35,543 nt of DNA from Gammaproteobacteria bacterium (lineage in GTDB: Bacteria > Pseudomonadota > Gammaproteobacteria > SZUA-229): positions 1 to 35,543 of the forward strand of contig WFMW01000010.1 in NCBI GenBank assembly GCA_015488885.1, read 5' to 3'. Positions 23,581 to 32,611 of this stretch are shown in pieces (positions within the stretch are counted from its first letter, which is position 1; each line of letters opens with the position of its first letter). Both the position numbers and the translations under genes were made by a program. Under the pieces are notes generated by a model. That model ran no database searches. It had not been told where the DNA came from and saw only the letters and a program-made list of their open reading frames with translations.

Positions 23581-23684
23581 CTACACTGCATTCAAAACTT
23601 CTCGAAAGCTGACCATGTAGTGGTCTAGCCCCGCCTCCAGATTTTCAATAATTTCTTCCAGGCATCAACGAGTTGTTCAGTCAT
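23581..23684 (-). pseudogene. Frameshifted small ORF after hsdR
   Basis: An ATG at 23684, 14 bases after the hsdR stop codon, opens 'MTEQLVDAWKKLLKIWRRG' and stops. Shifting frame near the Trp codon gives 'EEIIENLEAGLDHYMVSFRE' and a natural stop at 23581-23583. The two halves look like one ~34-residue frame broken by a one- or two-base indel. It would be the last gene of the restriction operon. The family is not recognised. Confidence 0.3.
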
Positions 23685-23698
23685 TTTCAATAGTGATG

Positions 23699-26600
23699 TT
23701 ATTCAGGTGAATTTCGATACTTCTTGAAGTTTTCAGCCTGCTCAAATATTTCTTTATACACCTCATCACGATCAACAGGTGGATAGCCGTGTTCAGCAAG
23801 CAGAATAATCAAATCAACCTTCAACTCAGCCTTAATGTCATCTCGCTGACTCCAGTCTGTATATTTGGCTTTATCATCTACAACAGTTTTTACAGCTCTG
23901 GCGAGTTCAAGCAGTTTCTCGTCAGGGTATTCAAAGTCATATTTAACAGCCAAAGCTTTGAGAATGTCGTAAAAGGCTTTTTCCTCAAAATCTATTCCCA
24001 TGTCAGCGAAGGATTCTTTTTCTTTTTTCAGGGCATGAATTAGATCAATGATCTCTACAGTGAAATCTTCGAGCACATTACTGACCAATACATCCTGTTC
24101 TTTGCGCTCATTATATTCATCTACCAGTGATTTAAACTTCTTTGAAAAATCTATGCCTTTTGTTTTGTTGATCTTTTTGAAGTCATCAATTGCTTTAGCA
24201 AGTAATTGTTGAAGCAGTTTTATTTTGGTATTAGGTAGTTTGATTTTTTCAATCTTGGCGAGGTAGTCTTCATCAAAGATATCAACTTCTCCATCCTGCC
24301 CTTCACCCATTTTAAATATTTCTTCTACGCCATCACTTTGTAATGCCTCTTTTATCATCTCACGCACTTTGGCGTTCATTTGTGCGGTATCCGGCGCATC
24401 ACCTTTGGTGAGTTTGAATACGATAGTGCGAACAGCGAGATAGAAATGGATTAAATCACGTTCTTCCTGGCTGAAGGCATCGCTACCACAACAAATGTCA
24501 TAGGCTGCTTTTAGTCGCTTAACCAGATGCATAAAGCGTTTTTCTATTTCATTCGTAATCTGGACAAATTCAGCAGCCATATTCAGACAGTTAAGCTGCT
24601 CTAATGGGCTGCCTGAAAAATAAGTCGAACTATCAAATTTGTGGAATATTTTACCCAACAGGTCGAGATGATCTTTTACCACTACAACAGATTGCTGAAT
24701 TTCTTCAAAGTTCTGGCTATCTGCTTTGTTGTAATGAGCCAGAGCCAGGTTCATCTGCTTTTTAATTCCGATGTAATCGACGACAAGTCCTTTTTCTTTG
24801 CCTTCAAACTTACGATTAACACGCGATATGGTCTGTATCAGGTTATGACGCTGAATGGGTTTATCAATATAGATAGTATCAAGGAAAGGCACATCAAAAC
24901 CAGTAAGCCACATATCAACAACAATGGCGATTTTAAAATTGGACTTTGCATTCTTAAACTGACGATCCAGCTCTTTTCGGTATTCTTTAGTACCCAGCAA
25001 ATCATAAAGCGCTTTTTCGTCATCCTTGTCGCGAGTCATAATCATTTTGATCCGCTCCATCGACTTGATTTCTTTTTGCTCTTTTTCGCTGAGTTCTGAA
25101 TCTTCTACACAGGCTTTAATTTCTGCCCATTCTGGCCTTAGGGCGATGACTTCTTTATAAAATTCATAAGCAATCAGGCGACTGCTACTGACAAACATGG
25201 CCTTGCCTGTCAGAGTTGCACCTTCCAAAACCCGCTTTTCATAATGCTTTACAAAATCACCTGCCAGAGACCTGATACGATCCGGGTCACCTAAAATCGC
25301 TCCCATATTGGCATTGGCTTTTTTGCTTTCTTCTATCTGGTAGTCACTGGCACCATCTTCAGCACATTGCTGATAGTAGTCTTCAATTTCCTGAAGCTTA
25401 CTGTTGTCCAGCAGCACTTTGGCGGCGCGACCTTCATAAACAATGCGAACAGTAATTTCATCTTTTACCGATTCAGTCATGGTATAGGCATCGACTACCT
25501 CACCAAACACATCCAGGGTGGCATCAATGGGCGTACCTGTGAAACCGACATAAGTGGCATTGGGTAATGAATCATGCAAGTATTTAGCAAAACCGTAAGT
25601 CCGCTTAACCCCTTTTTCTGTTACCCGTATTTTCTGATCAAGATTAATCTGGCTGCGATGCGCCTCATCTGAAATACAAATCACATTATTGCGCTCAGTG
25701 AGCAATTCGGTGTCTTCAGTAAATTTGTGAATTGTGGTCAGGAATACCCCGCCACTGTTCCTACCTTTTAACAGTTCTCGTAATTCAGCACGGCTTTCAA
25801 CACTAATGACAGTTTCATCACCGATATATCCTTTGGCATTAGTAAATTGACCTGCAAGCTGATCATCCAGATCAGTGCGGTCGGTAATCAGCACAATGGT
25901 CGGGCTTGCAAAATCCACGCTTTTCATTAACAGGCGAGTGAGGAACAGCATGGTAAAACTTTTACCACAGCCGGTTGCACCAAAATAGGTACCGCCTTTA
26001 CCATCACCTTCCGGCCTGCGATGTTGTTTTATACTCTGGTATAGCTTTGTGGCTGCATAATACTGGGGATAACGACAAACGATTTTCTCATCTTTTTTAG
26101 AACTATCCGGAAAGTAAATAAAATGGCGAATCACATCACGCAGGCGGCTGTGGTTGAACAGGCCGTGAACCATGGTAAACAGCGAATCAATCCCTTCTTT
26201 ATCTATCGGCTCATTGCCTTCAATTTTTCGCCAGGCGTAAAAGAATTCATAAGGGGCAAAGAACGAACCGGATTTATTATTGACGCCATCACTGATAATG
26301 CACAGGGCGTTATACTTAAACAGCTCGGGGATATCCCGCTTATAGCGAACGGTTAGCTGGATATAGGCATCATGTATCGTCGCTTCTTCACGAATGGCGC
26401 TTTTAAACTCAAACACCACCAGCGGCAGACCATTGATATAGAGAACCCCATCCGGTATACGGGTTTCATAACCCTGAATCTCCAGCTGATTGACCATTTT
26501 ATAAATATTTTCATCATCATAAGGTGGTGGGTCTTCAGCAACAACTGTTGTCACCTTATCTTCTTTGGGAAGCCGAGATTCAACCAGCCCCGAATAATCA

Positions 26601-26929
26601 ATCAACTGTATATATAAATCTTTCTGGTTTCTATCTTCTCGTTTCAGCAAAAAGCCATCTGATACCATTTTCATAATGGCTTTATTGCTTTCATATAAAT
26701 CTGAAGCTGCAAAACTCTCCAGCTTGCGGGTAATGCTGTTTATCTCATTTTCTGAAATATTGTCTTTCGCATATCGTTGGCTAAGAAAAGAATGTAAATC
26801 ATCTTTAATCAGCACGTCACCAGGGGCACGGGGAATATTCTCACCAACAACATGCGGGTAGCCCTGTTGCTCCAGTAGCTTGATGATGGCCTGTTCGAGT
26901 TTTGCTTCTGTGAATTTCAAATAATCCAC
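23699..26929 (-). CDS. hsdR: Type I restriction enzyme R subunit (endonuclease/translocase)
   Basis: HsdR is the motor and nuclease of a type I restriction complex. An N-terminal PD-(D/E)xK nuclease is seen near residues 150-180 ('IPDGVLYINGLPLVVFEFKS'). The SF2 translocase motifs are Walker A 'GATGCGKSFTM' (about 313-322), 'ISDEAHRSQ' (about 420), 'GFTGTPI' and motif VI 'TISRVNRKF'. 'FDVPFLDTIYIDKP' is typical of HsdR. I choose GTG 26929 as start (1076 residues): it shares a base with the stop of the preceding gene (TAGTG) and GGGAGG lies 10 bases upstream. It is the last intact gene of the hsdM-to-hsdR operon, separated from hsdS by four inserted genes. Confidence 0.95.
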   Translation of the reverse strand: MDYLKFTEAKLEQAIIKLLEQQGYPHVVGENIPRAPGDVLIKDDLHSFLSQRYAKDNISENEINSITRKLESFAASDLYESNKAIMKMVSDGFLLKREDRNQKDLYIQLIDYSGLVESRLPKEDKVTTVVAEDPPPYDDENIYKMVNQLEIQGYETRIPDGVLYINGLPLVVFEFKSAIREEATIHDAYIQLTVRYKRDIPELFKYNALCIISDGVNNKSGSFFAPYEFFYAWRKIEGNEPIDKEGIDSLFTMVHGLFNHSRLRDVIRHFIYFPDSSKKDEKIVCRYPQYYAATKLYQSIKQHRRPEGDGKGGTYFGATGCGKSFTMLFLTRLLMKSVDFASPTIVLITDRTDLDDQLAGQFTNAKGYIGDETVISVESRAELRELLKGRNSGGVFLTTIHKFTEDTELLTERNNVICISDEAHRSQINLDQKIRVTEKGVKRTYGFAKYLHDSLPNATYVGFTGTPIDATLDVFGEVVDAYTMTESVKDEITVRIVYEGRAAKVLLDNSKLQEIEDYYQQCAEDGASDYQIEESKKANANMGAILGDPDRIRSLAGDFVKHYEKRVLEGATLTGKAMFVSSSRLIAYEFYKEVIALRPEWAEIKACVEDSELSEKEQKEIKSMERIKMIMTRDKDDEKALYDLLGTKEYRKELDRQFKNAKSNFKIAIVVDMWLTGFDVPFLDTIYIDKPIQRHNLIQTISRVNRKFEGKEKGLVVDYIGIKKQMNLALAHYNKADSQNFEEIQQSVVVVKDHLDLLGKIFHKFDSSTYFSGSPLEQLNCLNMAAEFVQITNEIEKRFMHLVKRLKAAYDICCGSDAFSQEERDLIHFYLAVRTIVFKLTKGDAPDTAQMNAKVREMIKEALQSDGVEEIFKMGEGQDGEVDIFDEDYLAKIEKIKLPNTKIKLLQQLLAKAIDDFKKINKTKGIDFSKKFKSLVDEYNERKEQDVLVSNVLEDFTVEIIDLIHALKKEKESFADMGIDFEEKAFYDILKALAVKYDFEYPDEKLLELARAVKTVVDDKAKYTDWSQRDDIKAELKVDLIILLAEHGYPPVDRDEVYKEIFEQAENFKKYRNSPE

Positions 26930-28242
26930 TATTCGATAACCTCCCAATATCCCTCTTTGCGGCCACCTTTCCTTACCAGCTTCCCTGATTCGCGCAATGT
27001 CTTTATTTGTTTCTCCACGGCCCTTGTCGAAATAGCGATTTTTTCAGCAAGTTCAGGTATAGTCGATTCAGGCTTTTCTCTTAAAATAGAAAGGATTAGC
27101 TTCGAACTCTTTCCCGAACTCTTTCCCGAACTCTTTCCCGAAACATCAAAATCTTCATGGTATAGGAAGGTCACTCGTAGGTAATTATCCGATAATGTAA
27201 AAATATCTTGTGAATATCTGTCAAGAATACGGGGAATACCTGATCCCAGATGCTCAACCAGTTCAATATCGCGAAATACTCGCATAATCTCCTTGTTACG
27301 AGGTGACGATAAGCCTGAAAAGAAATCGTCCTTTGTTACGCCAAAAGGCAGACCGCCCATGGAAGTAATTTCCATGCGGTCTGAGAAAAACTCAAACTTG
27401 GGTGGCAAACCATTGGAATAATCATTATGCACAATGGCATTAATCACCGCTTCACGTAGTGCAGTCGCATCAATCAGACGTTGCTCCAGGCGTTTGGGAT
27501 AACTGATTTTTGCAAAGGTTTTATTTTCCACTTCCAGTTTTTCTAAAACTCGTTGTACAGCTCTGATTAAAGAACAATAGCCGTACTCATTATTTTCAAC
27601 AAGATCAACCCGAGTCGTACCACTATATTTAGCGACCTTGATCGAAACCCCGTTTTCATCCGCTAAAAGATAAGCCGCATAATTCAGTTTGCCTTCAGGG
27701 GTTAATAATTCCAGCGTATTAAAAAAATGCTCATTGAGCTGATAACCTGACTCCTGATAATAAATTTTTAATTGTTCAAAACGTAAATCAGCACGAGGTG
27801 ATAGCATATTGCCAATACTGTTTCGTGTGCGTTGCGAAAATAGCTTCTCTATCATGGAAACGGGCATTGGCTCACAGGCAGATCCAACACGGAGATAACA
27901 ACCTTTTTCTGACATGCCCAGTTTTTTCAGGTAATAAGGTTTTTCAGGTCCAGCCGCAACCGTAATCCTGATGCACACTTTTTTATCCCTTACTTCAAGT
28001 ACCACTTCAAATAAGCCCATACAGGAGGGCAAAATATTATTCCGCAGACGATCCTTAATTTTGAGATGAACATCATCGGCACCGGTAACCCCCATCACTG
28101 AACCTTCAGATTGAATTCCGATATAAATCACACCACCTTCATGAGTATTAAGAAAGGCCACCACTTCTTTTTCAAGACTGTCTGTTAATCTTTCCTTGTA
28201 TTCAATTCTATTTGATTCAGTCATTGCATCCATACCTGACAT
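26929..28242 (-). CDS. AlbA_2 / ATPase-fold protein with C-terminal winged helix (defence-operon accessory)
   Basis: The N-terminus is an AlbA_2 (Schlafen-like, PF04326) domain: 'ESNRIEYKERLTDSLEKEVV', 'AFLNTHEGGVIYIGI', 'GCYLRVGSACEPM'. The middle has a GHKL-type ATPase-like segment ('REAVINAIVHNDYSNG', 'FEFFSDRMEITSMGGLPFGV', 'HLGSGIPRI') seen in 'RecG-like' ATP-binding proteins. Three perfect SGKS repeats form a linker to a winged-helix domain ('ELAEKIAISTRAVEKQIKTL'). Such genes are often found inside type I restriction operons; their exact role is unknown and may be regulatory or RNA-related. ATG codons at 28242, 28233 and 28224 are possible starts. It overlaps the RhuM stub upstream and hsdR downstream by one base. 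Confidence 0.85.
   Translation of the reverse strand: MSGMDAMTESNRIEYKERLTDSLEKEVVAFLNTHEGGVIYIGIQSEGSVMGVTGADDVHLKIKDRLRNNILPSCMGLFEVVLEVRDKKVCIRITVAAGPEKPYYLKKLGMSEKGCYLRVGSACEPMPVSMIEKLFSQRTRNSIGNMLSPRADLRFEQLKIYYQESGYQLNEHFFNTLELLTPEGKLNYAAYLLADENGVSIKVAKYSGTTRVDLVENNEYGYCSLIRAVQRVLEKLEVENKTFAKISYPKRLEQRLIDATALREAVINAIVHNDYSNGLPPKFEFFSDRMEITSMGGLPFGVTKDDFFSGLSSPRNKEIMRVFRDIELVEHLGSGIPRILDRYSQDIFTLSDNYLRVTFLYHEDFDVSGKSSGKSSGKSSKLILSILREKPESTIPELAEKIAISTRAVEKQIKTLRESGKLVRKGGRKEGYWEVIE
27103..27142 (-). repeat. Triplicated 12-bp repeat encoding an SGKS linker
   Basis: A 12-bp unit (CGAACTCTTTCC on the plus strand) is repeated three times without a mismatch, plus four bases. It codes for three copies of Ser-Gly-Lys-Ser in the linker before the winged-helix domain. 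Copy-number change by slippage would alter linker length in steps of four residues and keep the frame. Confidence 0.95.
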
Positions 28243-28544
28243 TTTCTATTTACTTTAGTGTTTTGTCGAAAATTCCAACAGAGCACTAAATTATAGTGAT
28301 TACCCTCATAGGCCTTGCCGTTCGCAGCAGTTATCCGGGATTTCCGGACAACTGAATCTTCCTGTAACTCGCCTTCATTAAAGATGTTAGTAATATACTC
28401 GGAGATGGTTTTTTTGCTTTTATCAAATAAAACCGACATCTGAGCCTGAGTCAGCCAGACGGTTTCATCTTCGAGGTAAACATCAACCTTGATATTGCCT
28501 TCGGAGGATTGGTAGATGAGGATTTGGGAGGTATCAATACTCAT
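28221..28544 (-). pseudogene. Truncated RhuM family gene
   Basis: Residues 1-86 match the start of RhuM ('virulence protein') family members: 'ILIYQSSEGNIKVDVYLEDE', 'TVWLTQAQMSVLFDKSKKTI', 'NIFNEGELQEDSVVRKSRIT', 'YEGNHYNLVL'. Full-length members continue beyond 'HYNLDVI' for more than 200 residues. Here the sequence leaves the family after 'HYNL' and runs into a 20-residue unrelated tail overlapping the next gene's start. RhuM genes are common passengers of type I restriction operons. It starts 3 bases after the helicase gene. The truncation may be a deletion that brought the AlbA_2 gene closer. Confidence 0.75.
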
Positions 28545-28547
28545 TTA

Positions 28548-31500
28548 CTACCTTCCTTCTCCAGAAAGAATTCCCCAAATTTTCCTGTATTCATCACCTG
28601 ATAAAGATGACTTTTCTGGTTTTGCCCTTTCCCAAACAGTATTGTCAGATTGTTTTAAAAATAAACGAGTCTCTTGCACCGTTGCTGATTCACCTTGATA
28701 TATATTTTTCATTTCTTTTCCGAGTGATTCAGCAACACTTCTAGGTACTGAGTTCATTCTCAGCAAAACAGCTTCTTCTGTTTGAACACCATGATAAATC
28801 ATGGCTGGTACTATATTAATCTGACGCTTTTCTGATTCTGATAGGCTATCAAAATCAATACCGGATAAGCGGCTCAACGCTGACATCCCCCAAGTACCAT
28901 TATTTACCAGAGTTTTGTAAATAGCTTTGCAGGTTGCTGTAAGTGCTTTTGTCTGGTTTTCTCCTCCCTTAAAAAACTCACGGGCAATATCTTCAATGCT
29001 CTTACCAGAAACCCATGCTTTTGTAATATCAGCTATTTGACTATGCTCTATTTCTTTATCTGTTATATCCTGAAGATTATTTTTTAATTGAGGAATTCGC
29101 AACATAACGCCGTACATATCAGCCATTCCTGATTGCTCACCAAAGAGACTTTCAGGCTTCCAGTCATTGACAGTAAGTTTATTCTCAAGATTGTTAATCC
29201 CCGCTAAAGCCTTACCGATACCTTCAGGGGAAAAACCCGTCATGTCAGCTAATGATGCATGACCAGGATTTTTAGATAATTTTCGAGCATAATTTTTAGT
29301 CACTTCCAGGAGCTTGTCAGCTTTCTGCTTTTGTTCTGGCTTACTCTCCAATAAACCATATCCAAAAGTATTGCGAAGAAGCTGTTCGGTATCAGAAAGT
29401 ACCGCATCAAGACTTTCCTTCTCATTCCAAAGGTGGGCAACATAACAACGGAAATCTTCCCATTCTTCATTTCTGAACACAGCTTCAAGTTCATTCAATT
29501 TCCCAGCTTTTTCAAGGTCATCAAGCATTGTTACAAGACGAGAAGCTAATTCACCAGTAACTTGCGAAACATATTCGATTATTTTTTCTGGTTCTTTACC
29601 TGCGGCAAGACCAACTACACCAACACTATCATGCTCCATTCTTCCAGCACGTCCTGCTAAATTCCAAAAATCTCGAGGCGACATTTCCGCTGAGTACTTG
29701 CCCTTTGGAACAAAACGAGAAGCTAAAAAAACTGATGAAACAGGAAAGTTAATGCCTTGAGATATTGTACTTGTCGCACAAAGAACTTTTAAGTTATCTT
29801 CTTCAGCAAGCCATTCAATTAGTGATCTAGTTTCATCTGACAAACCGGCATGATGTACAGCAACCCCATGAGACAACATACCAACAAGCTCAAATTCTGG
29901 ACTTATTTCAGATGACAGAAATTTTTGTACTAGTCTAATTTTTTCCGATACTGGCTCTAAAACAGGCAAAACCTTTATGGATTCTCTTGCCATACTCCAA
30001 ACAGAACTAATATTATTTGCGATAGCAATACTTGTTCCTCGTTTTGAAAATATTGTTGAAATGGCTGCCGTTTGCAAGGCAAAATGATCTTGTCTTCCTT
30101 TTGCTATGACTTTACTTTTAGGTATTTTTAATGGTTTAACAGCACCTACATTATATTCACCTTTGAGATGTATTGTTTTAGGTGAGGTTACTAGTGTCTG
30201 AAACTTCAATCGCCAGCCAGCATTAACAGAATCATCAGCTTCGGCCTTAAACATTCCAACAATCCGCTCATTGGGTTTCCAGGGTGTTGTTCCTAGACTA
30301 ATAGAACGTCCAGCATTCACATCTTGAGCCAGCCATCGAGCAAGAACCTCAGGCTTTTCTACAAATGGCATTAACAGGAGGAAATTAGCAGAGCTACACT
30401 CACCTTTTATTGTTGCCAGTAGAAGCTCAATCCGCAAACCACGAGTTTCGTCTTCAATATTATGAGCTTCATCCATAACAACCAATGCTAAAGGGCGTGG
30501 TACTTTTTTATTTCTAATTATTAGCTGTAGCTTTTCGGGAGTTGCCACCAATACATCAAAAGAACGTTCTCTATCCGATTGTGTTAGTAAGTCTTCTTCA
30601 AAGGCATCAATTTCAATCGCACCCGTTAGCTGTTCTACTTTGACCCCAATAGGCTCAAAATCCCGCCTGAGCCTGCGCGTGATCTGGGCGGTCAGTGCTT
30701 TAGTGGGTGCAACATAGGCCACCCAGCCCTTACCTGACTCATCCTGATCAAACTGGTTTAAAGCCTGCAAAATTCTAAATTGTGCTAATAATGTTTTACC
30801 ACCAGATGTTGGCATATCCACAACAACAGCTGTAGCAGCCTGATCAAGAAGCCCCATTTCCTGAATTGCCACTCGTTGGGGAGGTAACAATTCAAATAAT
30901 GCATGCTGTTTGGTAACTTCTTTAACAAATTTTGTTACACGAGAGTTAATACTCCGAGCAACCCACCAAACAGAATCGCTCACCATCTGGCGTCCAGCGA
31001 CATGTAGCCAATGCAATAAAATTTCTAACTGTGAATCAGCACCGGCAGCCGCTGCGTCAATAGCGGACTCAAAGTGTTTATTAAGAAGTGATACAACGCC
31101 TGCTGGCTCACCCTGCAATACATATTTTGCTAGTATTTCTGTCGCCTTAGCCCAGTGATAAAGACTAATAAGACGCAAAGCCATAGAGCGGTTTTCGGCG
31201 TTAGATGCCTCATCAAGCACATCTGTTTCATAATTTTTTTGGTCTTCTCGTAAACCAGCAATAATCTCACGAATACGATCAAGGTCATCCCACCTTTTTT
31301 TTCTGAATAGCCTAACCCAGCACTCGAACAACCTGTTTAGCAGACGACCATCCCAGGGCGCATTGGCGACTGATGGGATTTGAAATACATGATCATTTTC
31401 ACTGTACCAACGTCGTAAGTCTGTCCAACGGTCACCACAATATGCTAAAGCGGATAAATGTAATATATGTAATATCTTTTGTTCATCTATGGCAGGCAAT

Positions 31501-31817
31501 TTAAAAAGGCGACGTATTTCAAAAGCCCGGTATGCACCTGATGCACACTGCTCCCTTAACTCCTGGTTCTCTGAAGCCGGGTTCAAGAAATCACTTAAGC
31601 CTTCAATGGCCGCCATTTCATAAGCCATTGATAATTTTTCCAATAACTCGTAATCTGATTCAGAAAATGAAAAATCAAAATGAATCTGTAGGCCAACGGC
31701 TTTATCAACAAGCAATTGATTTGCCAGCTCTGACCCTTTCTTTATCTGCTCATTACCAACGGCCTGTACTGCCCAGTGGTTATCTACGCGCTCTAGAGAC
31801 GCAGCGGTTACATTCAT
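28548..31817 (-). CDS. HamB-like SF2 (Ski2/DEAH) helicase of a Hachiman-type defence pair
   Basis: The 1089-residue protein has a ~300-residue helical N-terminal region, then a Ski2-type helicase core. This includes Q-like 'LLPPQRVAIQEMGLL', Walker A 'DMPTSGGKTLLAQF' (about 335-345), motif Ib region 'VLVATPEKLQLIIR', and DEAH 'VVMDEAHNIEDETRG' (about 448). Further motifs are 'HHAGLSDETRSLIEWLAEE', 'CATSTISQGINFPVSSVFLA' and motif VI 'NLAGRAGRMEHD' (about 722). A C-terminal ~300-residue helical region follows. Together with the adjoining DUF1837-like nuclease this fits HamB of Hachiman, in which the helicase senses aberrant DNA and releases the nuclease. Its start overlaps the hamA-like stop by ATGA. 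A restriction-associated helicase of another class is the alternative. Confidence 0.8.
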   Translation of the reverse strand: MNVTAASLERVDNHWAVQAVGNEQIKKGSELANQLLVDKAVGLQIHFDFSFSESDYELLEKLSMAYEMAAIEGLSDFLNPASENQELREQCASGAYRAFEIRRLFKLPAIDEQKILHILHLSALAYCGDRWTDLRRWYSENDHVFQIPSVANAPWDGRLLNRLFECWVRLFRKKRWDDLDRIREIIAGLREDQKNYETDVLDEASNAENRSMALRLISLYHWAKATEILAKYVLQGEPAGVVSLLNKHFESAIDAAAAGADSQLEILLHWLHVAGRQMVSDSVWWVARSINSRVTKFVKEVTKQHALFELLPPQRVAIQEMGLLDQAATAVVVDMPTSGGKTLLAQFRILQALNQFDQDESGKGWVAYVAPTKALTAQITRRLRRDFEPIGVKVEQLTGAIEIDAFEEDLLTQSDRERSFDVLVATPEKLQLIIRNKKVPRPLALVVMDEAHNIEDETRGLRIELLLATIKGECSSANFLLLMPFVEKPEVLARWLAQDVNAGRSISLGTTPWKPNERIVGMFKAEADDSVNAGWRLKFQTLVTSPKTIHLKGEYNVGAVKPLKIPKSKVIAKGRQDHFALQTAAISTIFSKRGTSIAIANNISSVWSMARESIKVLPVLEPVSEKIRLVQKFLSSEISPEFELVGMLSHGVAVHHAGLSDETRSLIEWLAEEDNLKVLCATSTISQGINFPVSSVFLASRFVPKGKYSAEMSPRDFWNLAGRAGRMEHDSVGVVGLAAGKEPEKIIEYVSQVTGELASRLVTMLDDLEKAGKLNELEAVFRNEEWEDFRCYVAHLWNEKESLDAVLSDTEQLLRNTFGYGLLESKPEQKQKADKLLEVTKNYARKLSKNPGHASLADMTGFSPEGIGKALAGINNLENKLTVNDWKPESLFGEQSGMADMYGVMLRIPQLKNNLQDITDKEIEHSQIADITKAWVSGKSIEDIAREFFKGGENQTKALTATCKAIYKTLVNNGTWGMSALSRLSGIDFDSLSESEKRQINIVPAMIYHGVQTEEAVLLRMNSVPRSVAESLGKEMKNIYQGESATVQETRLFLKQSDNTVWERAKPEKSSLSGDEYRKIWGILSGEGR

Positions 31818-32611
31818 GCCGCACCTCCATTTCTACTGTCTACTACTTTAGTACTTAGAGTAGAAATACTATTCGCGGGCAAATAAACTGACAGCATCTC
31901 AATATTCATATCAGAGTGAGCATTTTGAGAGAGCTTTTCCACCCGTGCACGTAAATCATCTTCATGCGGATTTACATCCCGCACCAGAAAACCAAATACT
32001 TTGATATTGGTTTTACTCTGAATATATTTTTTTGCAGCATTTTGATAACGAGACTTCCAAGTCGCAGTCCCAGCACGATAACCAAGGTATTTAACGAGGT
32101 CATCCTTAATTTTTGTACTATCTTTTAGATCTTCAATTTGCTGCTTTAAGCCTGTACGGCCATGCATAGCACCAGGTGGATATTTCTCTTCGGTAGAAGT
32201 TTTCACTTCTCCAAAAGCGAAATAATCTTCATTATCATTTTGTTGAAACCCAACCAAATCGGCACCTGGAAGACTCGAACCTGTTTTACGTTCATCCCGA
32301 CCATCAGGCCATGGGAAAAAGCAGTTTTTCTTATCTACCAGATAAGATTCAGCCAATGCTTCACCAACACGCCAGTCCTCTGGTGGTTTGACATCCGTCA
32401 GAATGCGTTCAACCTCATTTTTTTCAAAATCAGTTTCCGCAAGCCCCGCGAGAAGTGATTCAATATCTGCTTTACCAGAATCATCAAATACAACCTCAGC
32501 AACCGGGCCACAAAGCGCCGCATCCAGTTCATCATCTGAATAGGAAAAACCACAACCAATGACAGGTGTGACCCCTAATTCATACAAAGGCGTTCCAGCT
32601 GGCATGGTCAT
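31814..32611 (-). CDS. HamA-like nuclease effector (DUF1837/Cap4-type) of a Hachiman-type defence pair
   Basis: The 265-residue protein has a PD-(D/E)xK-like active site: Asp118 in 'PGADLVGFQ', then Glu135 and Lys137 in 'YFAFGEVKTST'. Their positions are close to the Glu138/Lys140 I recall as essential in the studied HamA. 'DWRVGEALAESYLVDKK' before it and the helical 'LGYRAGTATWKSRYQNAAKK' after it suit DUF1837. A later strand pair ('IKVFGFLVRDVNPHEDDLRA') completes the fold. It overlaps hsdS upstream and the helicase gene downstream, each by 4 bases (ATGA), so the products should be made together. In Hachiman, HamA degrades DNA once freed by HamB. The family call is mine from motifs and pairing. 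Confidence 0.72.
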   Translation of the reverse strand: MTMPAGTPLYELGVTPVIGCGFSYSDDELDAALCGPVAEVVFDDSGKADIESLLAGLAETDFEKNEVERILTDVKPPEDWRVGEALAESYLVDKKNCFFPWPDGRDERKTGSSLPGADLVGFQQNDNEDYFAFGEVKTSTEEKYPPGAMHGRTGLKQQIEDLKDSTKIKDDLVKYLGYRAGTATWKSRYQNAAKKYIQSKTNIKVFGFLVRDVNPHEDDLRARVEKLSQNAHSDMNIEMLSVYLPANSISTLSTKVVDSRNGGAA

